A stretch of 64,000 bases of DNA from Schaedlerella arabinosiphila (GTDB lineage Bacteria > Bacillota > Clostridia > Lachnospirales > Lachnospiraceae), in assembly GCF_003885045.1 (NCBI RefSeq), contig NZ_RHJS01000002.1, positions 5,883,302 through 5,947,301 of the forward strand, given 5' to 3'. This document shows, in pieces, positions 26,622 to 35,242 of the stretch. How positions within the stretch are numbered: position 1 is the stretch's first letter; every line of letters starts with the position of its first letter. The position numbers and the translations under genes are program-made. The notes below the pieces were generated by a model. It was not told the origin of the DNA and made no database searches. It saw only the letters and a list, made by a program, of their open reading frames with translations.

Positions 26622-27812
26622 ATGAAGTGGATACCTATTTTTACAATGTGCCAGACAACCCAGAGAAAGATTTATGAACAGATGCGTTCCCAAATGGGAG
26701 AGGAACAGATGAATGACCAGTCCGCTGCCCGTACTGTTCGTCTGATCCTGCCGGTCAGCGTGACAGGGAGCAGACTGCGGCTTTGCTTTAAAAACGCGGA
26801 TCTCCAGACAGGGGAGATCCAGAGGATCGTCATTGCAAAATGCACAGAAAGCGGCCAGATCGCAGAAGGGACGGCTCAGACGGTCACTTTTCAGGGGGAG
26901 AGCTATCTGACGGTAGAAGGGCAGGGAAGAAAAACAAGCGACAGTCTCCGTATAAATGTAAAAGCAGGAGAGTATCTGGCAGTATCTGCATATAGTGAAA
27001 GCATGAATCTGAGCGTCAATTCGATCGAGGCTATGATGATCCAGTCAGAGCCGGGAGATCTCTGCGATGTGACATTTCAGAACGTTGATCCGACCCCGGA
27101 GTTTATGCGTCAGAGAGGGTTGTATATGTCGCCTCAGTTTCCGATGCTTTCCATGATTGAAATAGAAACCGAAGAAGCGGAGCCGACGGTGATCGGCTGC
27201 CTTGGCGACAGTATTACACAGCAGGGATATTGGTTTTATCCTTTGTTAAAAAGGATATGCCGGGAGATACCGGAAAAAGCGGTTCTGCTGAACGCAGGGA
27301 TAGCAGGAAACCGTCTTTGCAAAGACTCGCCTGAAAATTACGGTACACTGTTTGGATGTGCAGGTGTTAAGCGGATCGAGGAGGACATCTTTGAGATCCC
27401 ATATATAAATACAATCATTTTCGCATTGGGAATTAATGATCTGATGAGCGGGGAAAGTGAGTACGATTCTAAACCTTCGCCCTCTGCTGAGGAATTTGGC
27501 CGGGCATGCCGGCAGGTGGCAGAACGTGCGGGGAAAGCAAACATCCATACGGTGGCGTATACACTGTATCCGGCTTTTATCGATTCGGATACTGAAATAG
27601 GAAAGAAAAGAGAAGCTCTGTTCCATGCGTACAATGATGAGATCCGAAGGGCCGGATTCGATAAAGTGATCGAACTGGACCCGATCCTGAAAGATCCGGA
27701 CGGATGTCAGAGATATAAGGAAGGCATGTCACAGCCGGACGGACTGCATTTAAGTGATAAGGGAGGAGCTGTGTTGGTTGAGACGCTTTGCCTGGAGGAT
27801 CTGGAGCATTGA
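26622..27812 (+). CDS. SGNH/GDSL hydrolase, probable carbohydrate esterase
   Basis: 396 residues. Block I is VIGCLGDSITQQG with the catalytic serine, block II LNAGIAGNRLC, block III IIFALGINDLM and block V PDGLHLSDKGG with the Asp-His pair. The first 185 residues form a beta-rich domain typical of two-domain GDSL esterases of gut bacteria. It starts 18 bp after GH1, so it likely deacylates (for example deacetylates) imported glycans before the glycosidases act. No signal peptide. Confidence 0.9.
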   Translation: MKWIPIFTMCQTTQRKIYEQMRSQMGEEQMNDQSAARTVRLILPVSVTGSRLRLCFKNADLQTGEIQRIVIAKCTESGQIAEGTAQTVTFQGESYLTVEGQGRKTSDSLRINVKAGEYLAVSAYSESMNLSVNSIEAMMIQSEPGDLCDVTFQNVDPTPEFMRQRGLYMSPQFPMLSMIEIETEEAEPTVIGCLGDSITQQGYWFYPLLKRICREIPEKAVLLNAGIAGNRLCKDSPENYGTLFGCAGVKRIEEDIFEIPYINTIIFALGINDLMSGESEYDSKPSPSAEEFGRACRQVAERAGKANIHTVAYTLYPAFIDSDTEIGKKREALFHAYNDEIRRAGFDKVIELDPILKDPDGCQRYKEGMSQPDGLHLSDKGGAVLVETLCLEDLEH

Positions 27813-27838
27813 TTTGAAACGGATGGGTGAAAAGTGAA

Positions 27839-28183
27839 ATGGCACAAAAATTTTTTACAATGAGTTTTGACTTTCCGGATGATCCGTTAAAGTACCAGCC
27901 AACGGTATGGATGATTGAGAAAAATCTGTTTGACTTGGCGGATCAGTTTCTGGAATCAGAGCCGGACGAGGATCAGCTATTTTATGTATGGGGACATGGA
28001 TATGAATTAGATTTTGGAACCCGAAGGAGTAACTGGTACTGTTTTGAAAAATTTTGTGACCGGATAGCGGGAAGAAAAGACATTCTTTATTGTGATAATA
28101 AAACAGCATTTCGGATGCATGAAGAACAAAAAAGAAGAATATCGGAGGTGGAAAATGAAAAATCTGACGCAGATCAGAAATGA
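27839..28183 (+). pseudogene. Polysaccharide deacetylase with an internal in-frame deletion
   Basis: 114 residues from ATG 27839. The start KFFTMSFD is the usual N-terminus of NodB-type deacetylases, normally followed by DDG and the metal-binding catalytic core. Here it runs straight into FPDDPLKYQPT and then LFYVWGHGYELDFGTRRSNW, which is the C-terminal part of the same family. The catalytic core is missing, so the protein cannot be an active deacetylase of this type. The frame is kept open across the junction. It is the last gene of the GH3 operon (26 bp gap). Confidence 0.7.
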
Positions 28184-28233
28184 TAATGGTATTCGTTTTT
28201 AGAGAAAAGATAGAAGAATAGAAAATAATATGG

Positions 28234-28315
28234 TATAATTCTTATGTTGCTCACCGACACCCGCAACAGGGAGGAGGTGTCAATGTTGGAATTTCTTACA
28301 TCTTTTTGCCTATAG
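28234..28315 (+). other. Short leader with a sequestered start, resembling a type I toxin mRNA
   Basis: A -10-like TATAAT at 28234-28239 precedes a short transcript start region. GACACC (28256-28261) and GGTGTC (28276-28281) pair around the ribosome site GGGAGGAGG, directly before ATG 28283. The reading frame gives only MLEFLTSFCL and a stop, but the next frame continues with a hydrophobic stretch LPIGIIAYAEIFINILLTI, so a single-base change may have broken a small membrane peptide. Masking of the ribosome site is typical of type I toxin mRNAs. Identification is tentative. Confidence 0.35.
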
Positions 28316-28358
28316 GCATTATAGCATATGCAGAAATCTTTATCAATATACTTTTAAC

Positions 28359-28780
28359 AATTTAAAAATTTATCCTTATCTGGCATTAACCAAGAAAGAC
28401 AGTAAAACTTATTTCCGGGCGGAAATGTACGGCGGGGAAAAGCTGAATACGATCTCTCCATTGTGTACAGCGGCAATAGAAAGGGATGCGGATGCTTTTT
28501 CTGCTTTGATGGAGCATATCAGAAAAACAGACCAAAATACAACGGTTATTATGGTTCAGGTAGAGAATGAAGTTGGGCTGTTGGGGACAGAGAGATTATT
28601 GTCCGCAGTTTTCATACAAAGCCGGGTGATCATAGAAAAATTGATTTTCTCAGAAAAGAATCAGGAACCTTTCAGGATGGAAAATGGGTATTCGCCCAGA
28701 GGCAGAATGGAGATGAAAAGATCGTGTCAATTTTGTACGATCTGCCGGGATGTTTTGAGATAGAGGTATTTAGATACTAA
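28359..28780 (+). pseudogene. GH35-like (DUF5597-type) beta-galactosidase remnant
   Basis: The reading frame from about 28359 gives KDSKTYFRAEMYGG, then LNTISPLCTAAIERDADAFS and VIMVQVENEVGLLG, which match the catalytic barrel of GH35 enzymes with a C-terminal DUF5597 domain, including the Gln-Val-Glu-Asn-Glu acid/base region. Just after GTER the frame shifts: GTFQDGKWVFAQRQNGDEK and a final FEIEVFRY, in another frame, look like the end of the same protein. Most of the barrel is deleted. I read it as a decayed gene between two active operons. Confidence 0.65.
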
Positions 28781-28830
28781 ATGAATCAACATTTTGAAAA
28801 CGAGGAAATAAATTAAAACATAAAACGCTA

Positions 28831-28885
28831 TATTACAATATGGAAACGAATATTACAATATAAATCGAGAAATCCGTATTAAACT
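28831..28885 (+). promoter_or_regulatory. Promoter of the clan GH-A operon with paired half-sites
   Basis: TATTACAATAT occurs at 28831-28841 and 28851-28861, start to start 20 bp. TAAACT at 28880-28885 begins 27 bp after the TTACAA of the second copy. Layout matches the promoters at 15508 and 18305. Confidence 0.72.
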
Positions 28886-28925
28886 TCTCTTATAACCTGA
28901 ATCACAAAAAAAGGAGGAGATAAAC

Positions 28926-31355
28926 GTGAGACAGAAATTTCGGATTCACAAGGCGGAATCGAACAAGGGGGTGCTGGATTTCTCACATCTTCTGGATGCG
29001 CCGGCCGGAAAGCACGGGTTTGTTGAGTCAAGGAACGGACACTTCTATTTTGAAGACGGGACCCGCGCCAGGTTTATAGGATTTAACGTAGCAGCACGGT
29101 CTAATACACCGGATCATGTGACTGCGGATAAAATGGCAGAGCGTTTTGCCAGCATGGGCGTCAACATTATCCGTCTGCATGCGGCGGACGGCCCCATCGG
29201 GGACGAACCGGGAAGCTGGAGCAGCTGCAGGGAGGCGCCGCTTATCGATTATGAAAGCGGCAGCAGCAGGAAATTCCATAAGGAAGGTCTGGACCGTTTT
29301 GATTATTTTGCCGCAAAGCTCAAGGAGAAGGGAATCTATCTGCATATTGACCTGATCGTCTCGAGAGAATTTATGGAAGCAGATAAACTGGACTATCCGG
29401 GCGGCGCGCCTTCCTGCATCAAACGGCATGCCATGTACAACGAGCGGCTGATCGAACTGCAGAAGGAATATGCGAAGGCCCTTCTGCACCATGTGAACCC
29501 TTATACGGGCCTGGCTTTGATCGATGATCCGGCGGTGGTGACGGTACAGATCAATAACGAGGATTCCGCCATTAAGTGGCCGATGGAGGCCGATGCGGGA
29601 GAACAGATGAAGCCTTACCGGGATGAGGTTCAGAAAAGGTTTAATGAATATCTTTTGATGAAATATTATACCCGTGAACGTCTGAAAGAGGCATGGACCT
29701 ATGAAGGTGTATGTGCATTGGGAGAAGAGGAAGATCCGGTACAGGGAACCGTGCGCGGAGTACAGGGCGGCTTCTATCAGCCGGAGAACGATCCCAACGG
29801 CCCATGGGATGGAGAATGCGGCCCTGCCCGGTATGCGGATTTTATGGAATTTGGCATTTCTATGAATCGGAAGTTTTATCAGATGATGAAGGATTACCTG
29901 CATTCCATCGGAGTAAAGGTGCCCATTGTCACAAGCAACCTGATCGCGGGAGCGGCAGACGTGTATGGACATACAGACGGAGATCTGATGGAAAATAACA
30001 GTTACTTTAATCATCCGCTTCTTCCGGTGGAGGGAAATACCTATCTGACAGTAGGGCCTTCGGAGTACGTTTCTACAAATCCGCTGACGATGCAGAAAGG
30101 CGTAGGTTCTATGTCTACAACACTTTTAAGCCTGGGTTCTGTGGCAATCGTGGGAGGAAAGCCTTTCATGCTCAGCGAGTGGAATGAATACGGGCTGCAT
30201 CCGTTTCATTCGACTGCATTTGTACATACCATTGCCTATGCCTGCCTGAATGACTGGGACGGGCTGATCCTGTACAATCACCATACATCGGAAAACTGGG
30301 ACGACCAGCCGGCAGATGAGGTCCTGAATGTATTTGATGTTTATAACGACCCGGCGGTAATCTGCCAGTGGGGATTTTTGGCCTCGGTATTCTTAAAAGG
30401 GCTTGTATCGACCGCAAAAAATCTCATTGATGTGGTCTATACTCAGAATGACCTGCGCACTTTGCCGAAATTCCATTCCATGCCGTCCACGTTTTTCCCG
30501 TATATCTCGGCAACGCGCAACGTATTCCTGGACGGCGGGGATGCTTATCAGGGACATGCGGATATTGCGGTCAATGCCGGATTTTTAAACGGGGCTGATC
30601 TGCGTGATGCGAAACACGGCGTTTATTATGCATGGTCTGAGTACCGTGATGCGCAGCGCAGGTTCAAAGAGGAAAACCGCCTGACAAGAGCGGCAAAGGG
30701 AACCCGTGAGATCCAGGCGGGAGTACACCTTGGAGAGCAGGCAGTTGTGTTTGATGATATTGCCTCCATTGCCGGGGATGGCGATTACCGTGCCTTTGCA
30801 AAGCTGATGGATCAGGCGATGAAGGAATGGGGTGTTTTGCCGGAAGGCACGGGTTATGTAGACGGAAAACTGATATCGGATACCGGAGAAATGGTATTTG
30901 ACCCGGAACACTCCAGATATACCATCCATACGCCGCATTGTGCATATTTCAGCGGGGCGCCGGAAGAAACGATTTTGCTTTCTGATAAAGTGAGCATACA
31001 GTCCAGGAATGAAAGAATTTCTATCTCACTGCTGCCGGTAGGAGAAGGCGGGCTTAAAGAGGCGAAAGAATATGTCCTGACTGCGATGGGCGTGTCAGGT
31101 ATGGACGAAGCAGCCTGCAGCGCCGGACCGGAAATGATGGGCATGACATTTACGGCAGTGGAGTTTAAAGGAAAATTGTATGCGGAAACTCTGGAAGGAG
31201 TTCTATGTGTGAAAGCAAAGGAGGCTGTACTTGAGATTTTAAATCCGGTTGGGGATGTTCTTGCAGAGCTTAACGGAGAGCAGGCAGGAGAACAGGTACG
31301 TTTTGCTTTGAACGGGGAAGTCCCGGGCGTACAATATCACTTAATTATAAAATAA
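28926..31355 (+). CDS. Clan GH-A glycoside hydrolase (GH5-like), large
   Basis: 809 residues starting with GTG 28926 (AAGGAGGAG upstream). A TIM barrel spans about residues 40-530: GFNVAARSN, NIIRLHAADG, acid/base in VQINNEDSA and nucleophile in FMLSEWNEYG, as in cellulase-like clan GH-A enzymes. The last 250 residues form beta domains without known motifs. Exact family and substrate are unclear; beta-mannosidase, glucanase or galactanase activity are possible. No signal peptide. It heads the second operon of the island, followed 19 bp later by a symporter gene. Confidence 0.82.
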   Translation: MRQKFRIHKAESNKGVLDFSHLLDAPAGKHGFVESRNGHFYFEDGTRARFIGFNVAARSNTPDHVTADKMAERFASMGVNIIRLHAADGPIGDEPGSWSSCREAPLIDYESGSSRKFHKEGLDRFDYFAAKLKEKGIYLHIDLIVSREFMEADKLDYPGGAPSCIKRHAMYNERLIELQKEYAKALLHHVNPYTGLALIDDPAVVTVQINNEDSAIKWPMEADAGEQMKPYRDEVQKRFNEYLLMKYYTRERLKEAWTYEGVCALGEEEDPVQGTVRGVQGGFYQPENDPNGPWDGECGPARYADFMEFGISMNRKFYQMMKDYLHSIGVKVPIVTSNLIAGAADVYGHTDGDLMENNSYFNHPLLPVEGNTYLTVGPSEYVSTNPLTMQKGVGSMSTTLLSLGSVAIVGGKPFMLSEWNEYGLHPFHSTAFVHTIAYACLNDWDGLILYNHHTSENWDDQPADEVLNVFDVYNDPAVICQWGFLASVFLKGLVSTAKNLIDVVYTQNDLRTLPKFHSMPSTFFPYISATRNVFLDGGDAYQGHADIAVNAGFLNGADLRDAKHGVYYAWSEYRDAQRRFKEENRLTRAAKGTREIQAGVHLGEQAVVFDDIASIAGDGDYRAFAKLMDQAMKEWGVLPEGTGYVDGKLISDTGEMVFDPEHSRYTIHTPHCAYFSGAPEETILLSDKVSIQSRNERISISLLPVGEGGLKEAKEYVLTAMGVSGMDEAACSAGPEMMGMTFTAVEFKGKLYAETLEGVLCVKAKEAVLEILNPVGDVLAELNGEQAGEQVRFALNGEVPGVQYHLIIK

Positions 31356-31374
31356 GAATACGGGAGGCTATATC

Positions 31375-32805
31375 ATGGCTAAGGATAAGAATGAGGTCCG
31401 CTATGATGCGGACGGTGCAAGACGCGTAATGCGCGCAGGGGATTATATGGCTGATCTCAGCGGCCAGCTTGCGCTGGGGATCATGGCAAATATTGTTGGG
31501 CAGCTGACATATTTTTATACAGACAAAGTCGGCCTGGCGGTAGGCGGAGTCGGAATTGTTATGGCAATTGCAAAATTCATCGACGCCTTTACGGATGTGA
31601 TCTTCGGAAACATTGTGGACCATTCCAAGGGAGGCAATAAGAAATATTACCAGTGGATGCTGCGTATGGCGGTTCCGGCGGCAGCCATTATGATATTGAT
31701 GTTTACCGTGCCAGTCCAGGCCGGGCAGATTCCGGCTCTTGCCTACGTGCTGATTACAAATCTCCTTTTGACGGCGGTTATTTATACAATGATCGCAACG
31801 CCGTTTTCTGCTGTCATGGTAGTCCGCACCAACAGCCAGAGTGAACGCGGCAGTATGGGAGTATTCCGTGCCGTAGGAAATTACGGTGCAGGTACGATCA
31901 TTTCCATCGCAACAATCCCTGTGACGAATATTCTCGGAGGGACCCAGAGCGCCTGGATCAAGTATGGCGCTGTACTTGCGCTGGTAACCTTATTGCTGTT
32001 CCTGATCTGCTACAACAACGGACGAAAGGCTGTATTTGTTTCTGACCTTGATTCAGGAGATACGGCGGCAGGAGAAGCAGCGGATGAAGAAGCGGTTCCT
32101 TTTAAAGATACGATGGGGATGCTGCTGAAAAATAAATATTGGGTGATCGTGCTTTTGTTTAACCTGATCACATCCGTCACAAATGCAATTTCAGGGGCTT
32201 CAGGGGCATATTACTGCAAATGGATCTTTGGAAATGACACCCTTGTAGGACTCTTAGGCGCTGTAGGTATGCTTGCTACTGTAATTGGCTTTATTTTATC
32301 CAAACCGGTCATTGCGAAACTGGGTGTTACCAGAACGATCAATGTAGGTCTGCTCGGAGCGGCGATCACGGCGGCTGTCCGCAGTTTGATCCCTACGAAT
32401 TTTACGGTTTATATGGTAACAGGACTTTTGGGAAGTTTTATCCAGATTCCTCTGATGTGCTTATATGGAGTATTGCTTGCCATGGCGGTGGACTATAATG
32501 AATGGAAGTACGATAAATCACTGGTGGCAACGGCCTCCGGAGCTATTGGTTTTGGAAGCAAGGTTGGAAATGGACTGGGTTCTCTGCTGCTGAGTCTGTT
32601 CCTGGTGCTTGGTTCCTATGACGCGTCACTGTCTGCGGCTACAAGTTCTATGAGGATTTCTATCTATGGGTTCTCAAATTACCTTCCGGTTGTGATCAAT
32701 CTTCTGATGTTCTTTATCTTTCGGAAATTTGATCTGGAAAAGAAACTTCCGGCTATGCGTGAAGAGGTAGCGGCAAGAAAGGCGGCAAAAGAGAGTAAAA
32801 ACTAA
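31375..32805 (+). CDS. GPH-family sugar:cation symporter, second copy
   Basis: 476 residues, about twelve membrane helices. GQLTYFYTDKVGLAVG, KFIDAFTDVIFGNIVDHSK and RSERGSMGVFRAVG-like segments are shared with the symporter at 15634-17052, so the two are paralogues that have diverged throughout. ATG follows GGGAGG. Likely imports the substrate of the clan GH-A hydrolase or of the downstream phosphorylase and rhamnosidase. A strong hairpin with T tract follows the gene. Confidence 0.93.
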   Translation: MAKDKNEVRYDADGARRVMRAGDYMADLSGQLALGIMANIVGQLTYFYTDKVGLAVGGVGIVMAIAKFIDAFTDVIFGNIVDHSKGGNKKYYQWMLRMAVPAAAIMILMFTVPVQAGQIPALAYVLITNLLLTAVIYTMIATPFSAVMVVRTNSQSERGSMGVFRAVGNYGAGTIISIATIPVTNILGGTQSAWIKYGAVLALVTLLLFLICYNNGRKAVFVSDLDSGDTAAGEAADEEAVPFKDTMGMLLKNKYWVIVLLFNLITSVTNAISGASGAYYCKWIFGNDTLVGLLGAVGMLATVIGFILSKPVIAKLGVTRTINVGLLGAAITAAVRSLIPTNFTVYMVTGLLGSFIQIPLMCLYGVLLAMAVDYNEWKYDKSLVATASGAIGFGSKVGNGLGSLLLSLFLVLGSYDASLSAATSSMRISIYGFSNYLPVVINLLMFFIFRKFDLEKKLPAMREEVAARKAAKESKN

Positions 32806-32826
32806 TGCAGAATTAGCATCGGAATG

Positions 32827-32872
32827 AAAATCGGTACATGAAAACAATTGCTTTTTGTGTACCGATTTTTAT
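32827..32872 (+). terminator. Strong terminator-like hairpin inside the operon
   Basis: AAAATCGGTACA (32827-32838) and TGTACCGATTTT (32858-32869) pair perfectly over 12 bp, followed by TT. The next gene starts only 30 bp later and no separate promoter is visible between, so the element probably limits read-through into the GH94-like and GH78 genes rather than ending the operon completely. Confidence 0.75.
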
Positions 32873-32902
32873 ACCCAAGGGCTTCCCATAAGGAGGAGAA
32901 AT

Positions 32903-35224
32903 ATGGTAAAACAAAAAATAACAGACAAATTATATGAATTTTCCCAGGACGGCAATTCATGTACCATTCTGGAACCACGGCCCCCCAGATACTGGTACAA
33001 TTATCTGTGGAATGAAAATAGATATTGCGCCCAGATTTCCCAGATCGGACATGGGCGGAGTTATTATCTCAGCGAAAAGGCAGATATGTGCATGATCAAT
33101 CAAAATGACGCCAGATATGTATATCTGCGGGATGAAGAGGATCATTCCTGCTGGAATATCGGGGAAGGACCGCTGAATACAAAAGTAGAGGATTATCAGT
33201 GCATACACAGTATCGGCTGCTCTTTGCTGGAATCGAAGTATCGGGAAATCAAGAGCTCCTGGAGGATTTTTGTACCCTGCGAAGGTTTTCATGAGGTATG
33301 GAGCCTGAAAATAAAAAATACCGGAAAGACAAAGCGTATATTGAGTGTTTTTTCAGCAGTCAGTTTTTATCTGGAAGGATTTCAGTATCCAAGATATTAT
33401 GAAATGTATCGGTGTATGAAAACGGGATTTGATCAAGAACTGAATGGAATTTACTGTGACTCCTCACATCCCTTTGCGCCCCACGGCAAATATCATGGTT
33501 TTCTGGCATCCTCGGAGCCGGTGTTCGCTTACGATGGAGACCTGGCCAGATTTTGCGGCTCTATCAATACGCTGACACAGCCGGACGCGTCTGCCTGCGC
33601 GCTGTTCCAGCGTCCGGATGTGCTGATGAAAGGACTGGACTGTACCAATTCAGAGGCAGCGCTTTTTATCCTGGGCGGAGTATTACAGCATAAATTTACT
33701 TTGGAGCCGGGAGAGGAAAAGGAGATCCATCTGATATTTGGGATCAGTGAATCACTTGCGGAATCAAGGAAGGCGTCTGCAGGCATACAGGATTTTCAGG
33801 CAGTGGAGCAGTCATTCGAAGAAGCCCAGGAATACAATTACCGGAAAATACAGTCCCTTTCCGTACACACACCGGATGAAAAAATAAACCATAGGATGAA
33901 CAACTGGGTAAAAAAGCAGGTGGACTTCTGCATTGTCGGAAAGAAGGGAGTCAGGGATAACCTGCAGATTGCAGCAGCATTGCTGGATTACAGGCAGGAA
34001 AAGGCAAAAGATGAGATCATGGAATGCCTCAGCCATCAGTTCCGGGACGGACATGCGGTGCTCACCTGGTATCCTTATGACGATACCCGTTACTCAGACC
34101 AGCCGTTCTGGATCATCTGGGCAGTCTGCCGCCTGATCAAAGAAACAGGGGATATTTCCCTGCTGAATGAAAAGGTATTCTGGCAGGACGGCGGCCAGGC
34201 AACAGTTCTTGAACATGTCAGGGCAGCAGTGGACAGACTGATCGCAGATAAAGGAAAAAACGGTTTGGTGCGTATTTATTTTGCGGACTGGAATGATGCA
34301 TTAAATATAACTACAGATCCAGAAGCAGAATCTGTCATGCTGTCCCATCAGTTTTGTCTGGCATTAAAAGAACTGCGGATTTTGATGGAGAAGACAGGGC
34401 GCACAGACTATGCCGGATTTTTAGAAAAGGAGTATGGGATTTTAAAGGACAGCATTAATGAGCATGCATGGGACGGAAAATGGTACATGCGGGCGCTGAG
34501 TACAGTAGAAAATATTGGATCAAAGAACAGCCAAGGAAGTAAGATTTATCTCAATGCACAGACATGGGCCATTCTGGCTGATGTGGCGGATGGAGAGAGA
34601 CTCTCTTTGACACTGGAAGCAGTAGACGGCATGGAACATGATTTTGGGTTCCCGCTGAATATGCCTCCTTATCCAGAGTATTCTCCCAATGTAGGAAGGA
34701 TGTCGGGAATGCTTCCGGGATTATTTGAAAACGGCGGTATATACTGTCATGCAACCGGATTCAAAATTTTGATGGACTGTAAGGCCGGGCGGGGGAACAA
34801 AGCGTTGGAAACTTTAAAAAAAATCATGCCGGACAGTGAAAAGAATCCATCTGTACAGTCCGGAGCCGAGCCGTATGTGTTTACAAACTGCTATTCTGCG
34901 AATCCCGGATATTATGGAAAGTCATATCAGTCCTGGACAACAGGAACTTCCGCATGGTGCCTGATGGGGCTGTATGAGGGAATCCTGGGTGTGAAAGCAG
35001 ACTATGACGGACTGCGGGTAGAACCTTGTTTTCCGGCAGCGTGGGAGTCCGCAGAGATGACAAGGATATTCCGCGGCGCACGGTATCATATGATGTTTAA
35101 AAATCCGAAACAACTGGAAGGAGGCGCAGCCACTATCACAGTGGACGGAGAACGCCTTTTGTCACAGGTCCTGCCGGATTTCCGGGATGGACGGCAGCAT
35201 GAGGTTCAGGTAGAGATCGGATAA
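32903..35224 (+). CDS. GH94-like glycoside phosphorylase
   Basis: 773 residues from ATG 32903 after AAGGAGGAG. The N-terminal 270 residues are a beta-sandwich; the (alpha/alpha)6 barrel carries RIYFADWNDALN, in which the aspartate of D-W-N-D is the family's general acid, and later HATGFKILMDC and TTGTSAWCLMGLYEGILG. GH94 enzymes split beta-glucosides (cellobiose, chitobiose, cellodextrins) with phosphate, giving a sugar 1-phosphate and saving ATP. Its length is near that of cellobiose phosphorylase, but specificity cannot be assigned. The protein may also belong to a newer GH94-related family. Confidence 0.82.
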   Translation: MVKQKITDKLYEFSQDGNSCTILEPRPPRYWYNYLWNENRYCAQISQIGHGRSYYLSEKADMCMINQNDARYVYLRDEEDHSCWNIGEGPLNTKVEDYQCIHSIGCSLLESKYREIKSSWRIFVPCEGFHEVWSLKIKNTGKTKRILSVFSAVSFYLEGFQYPRYYEMYRCMKTGFDQELNGIYCDSSHPFAPHGKYHGFLASSEPVFAYDGDLARFCGSINTLTQPDASACALFQRPDVLMKGLDCTNSEAALFILGGVLQHKFTLEPGEEKEIHLIFGISESLAESRKASAGIQDFQAVEQSFEEAQEYNYRKIQSLSVHTPDEKINHRMNNWVKKQVDFCIVGKKGVRDNLQIAAALLDYRQEKAKDEIMECLSHQFRDGHAVLTWYPYDDTRYSDQPFWIIWAVCRLIKETGDISLLNEKVFWQDGGQATVLEHVRAAVDRLIADKGKNGLVRIYFADWNDALNITTDPEAESVMLSHQFCLALKELRILMEKTGRTDYAGFLEKEYGILKDSINEHAWDGKWYMRALSTVENIGSKNSQGSKIYLNAQTWAILADVADGERLSLTLEAVDGMEHDFGFPLNMPPYPEYSPNVGRMSGMLPGLFENGGIYCHATGFKILMDCKAGRGNKALETLKKIMPDSEKNPSVQSGAEPYVFTNCYSANPGYYGKSYQSWTTGTSAWCLMGLYEGILGVKADYDGLRVEPCFPAAWESAEMTRIFRGARYHMMFKNPKQLEGGAATITVDGERLLSQVLPDFRDGRQHEVQVEIG

Positions 35225-35242
35225 AAAAAGGAGTCGAACGAG

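Noticed and set aside
28926..30014. Reverse-strand frame of about 328 codons opposite the clan GH-A gene
   Set aside because: Antisense shadow of a gene with both catalytic glutamates in place.
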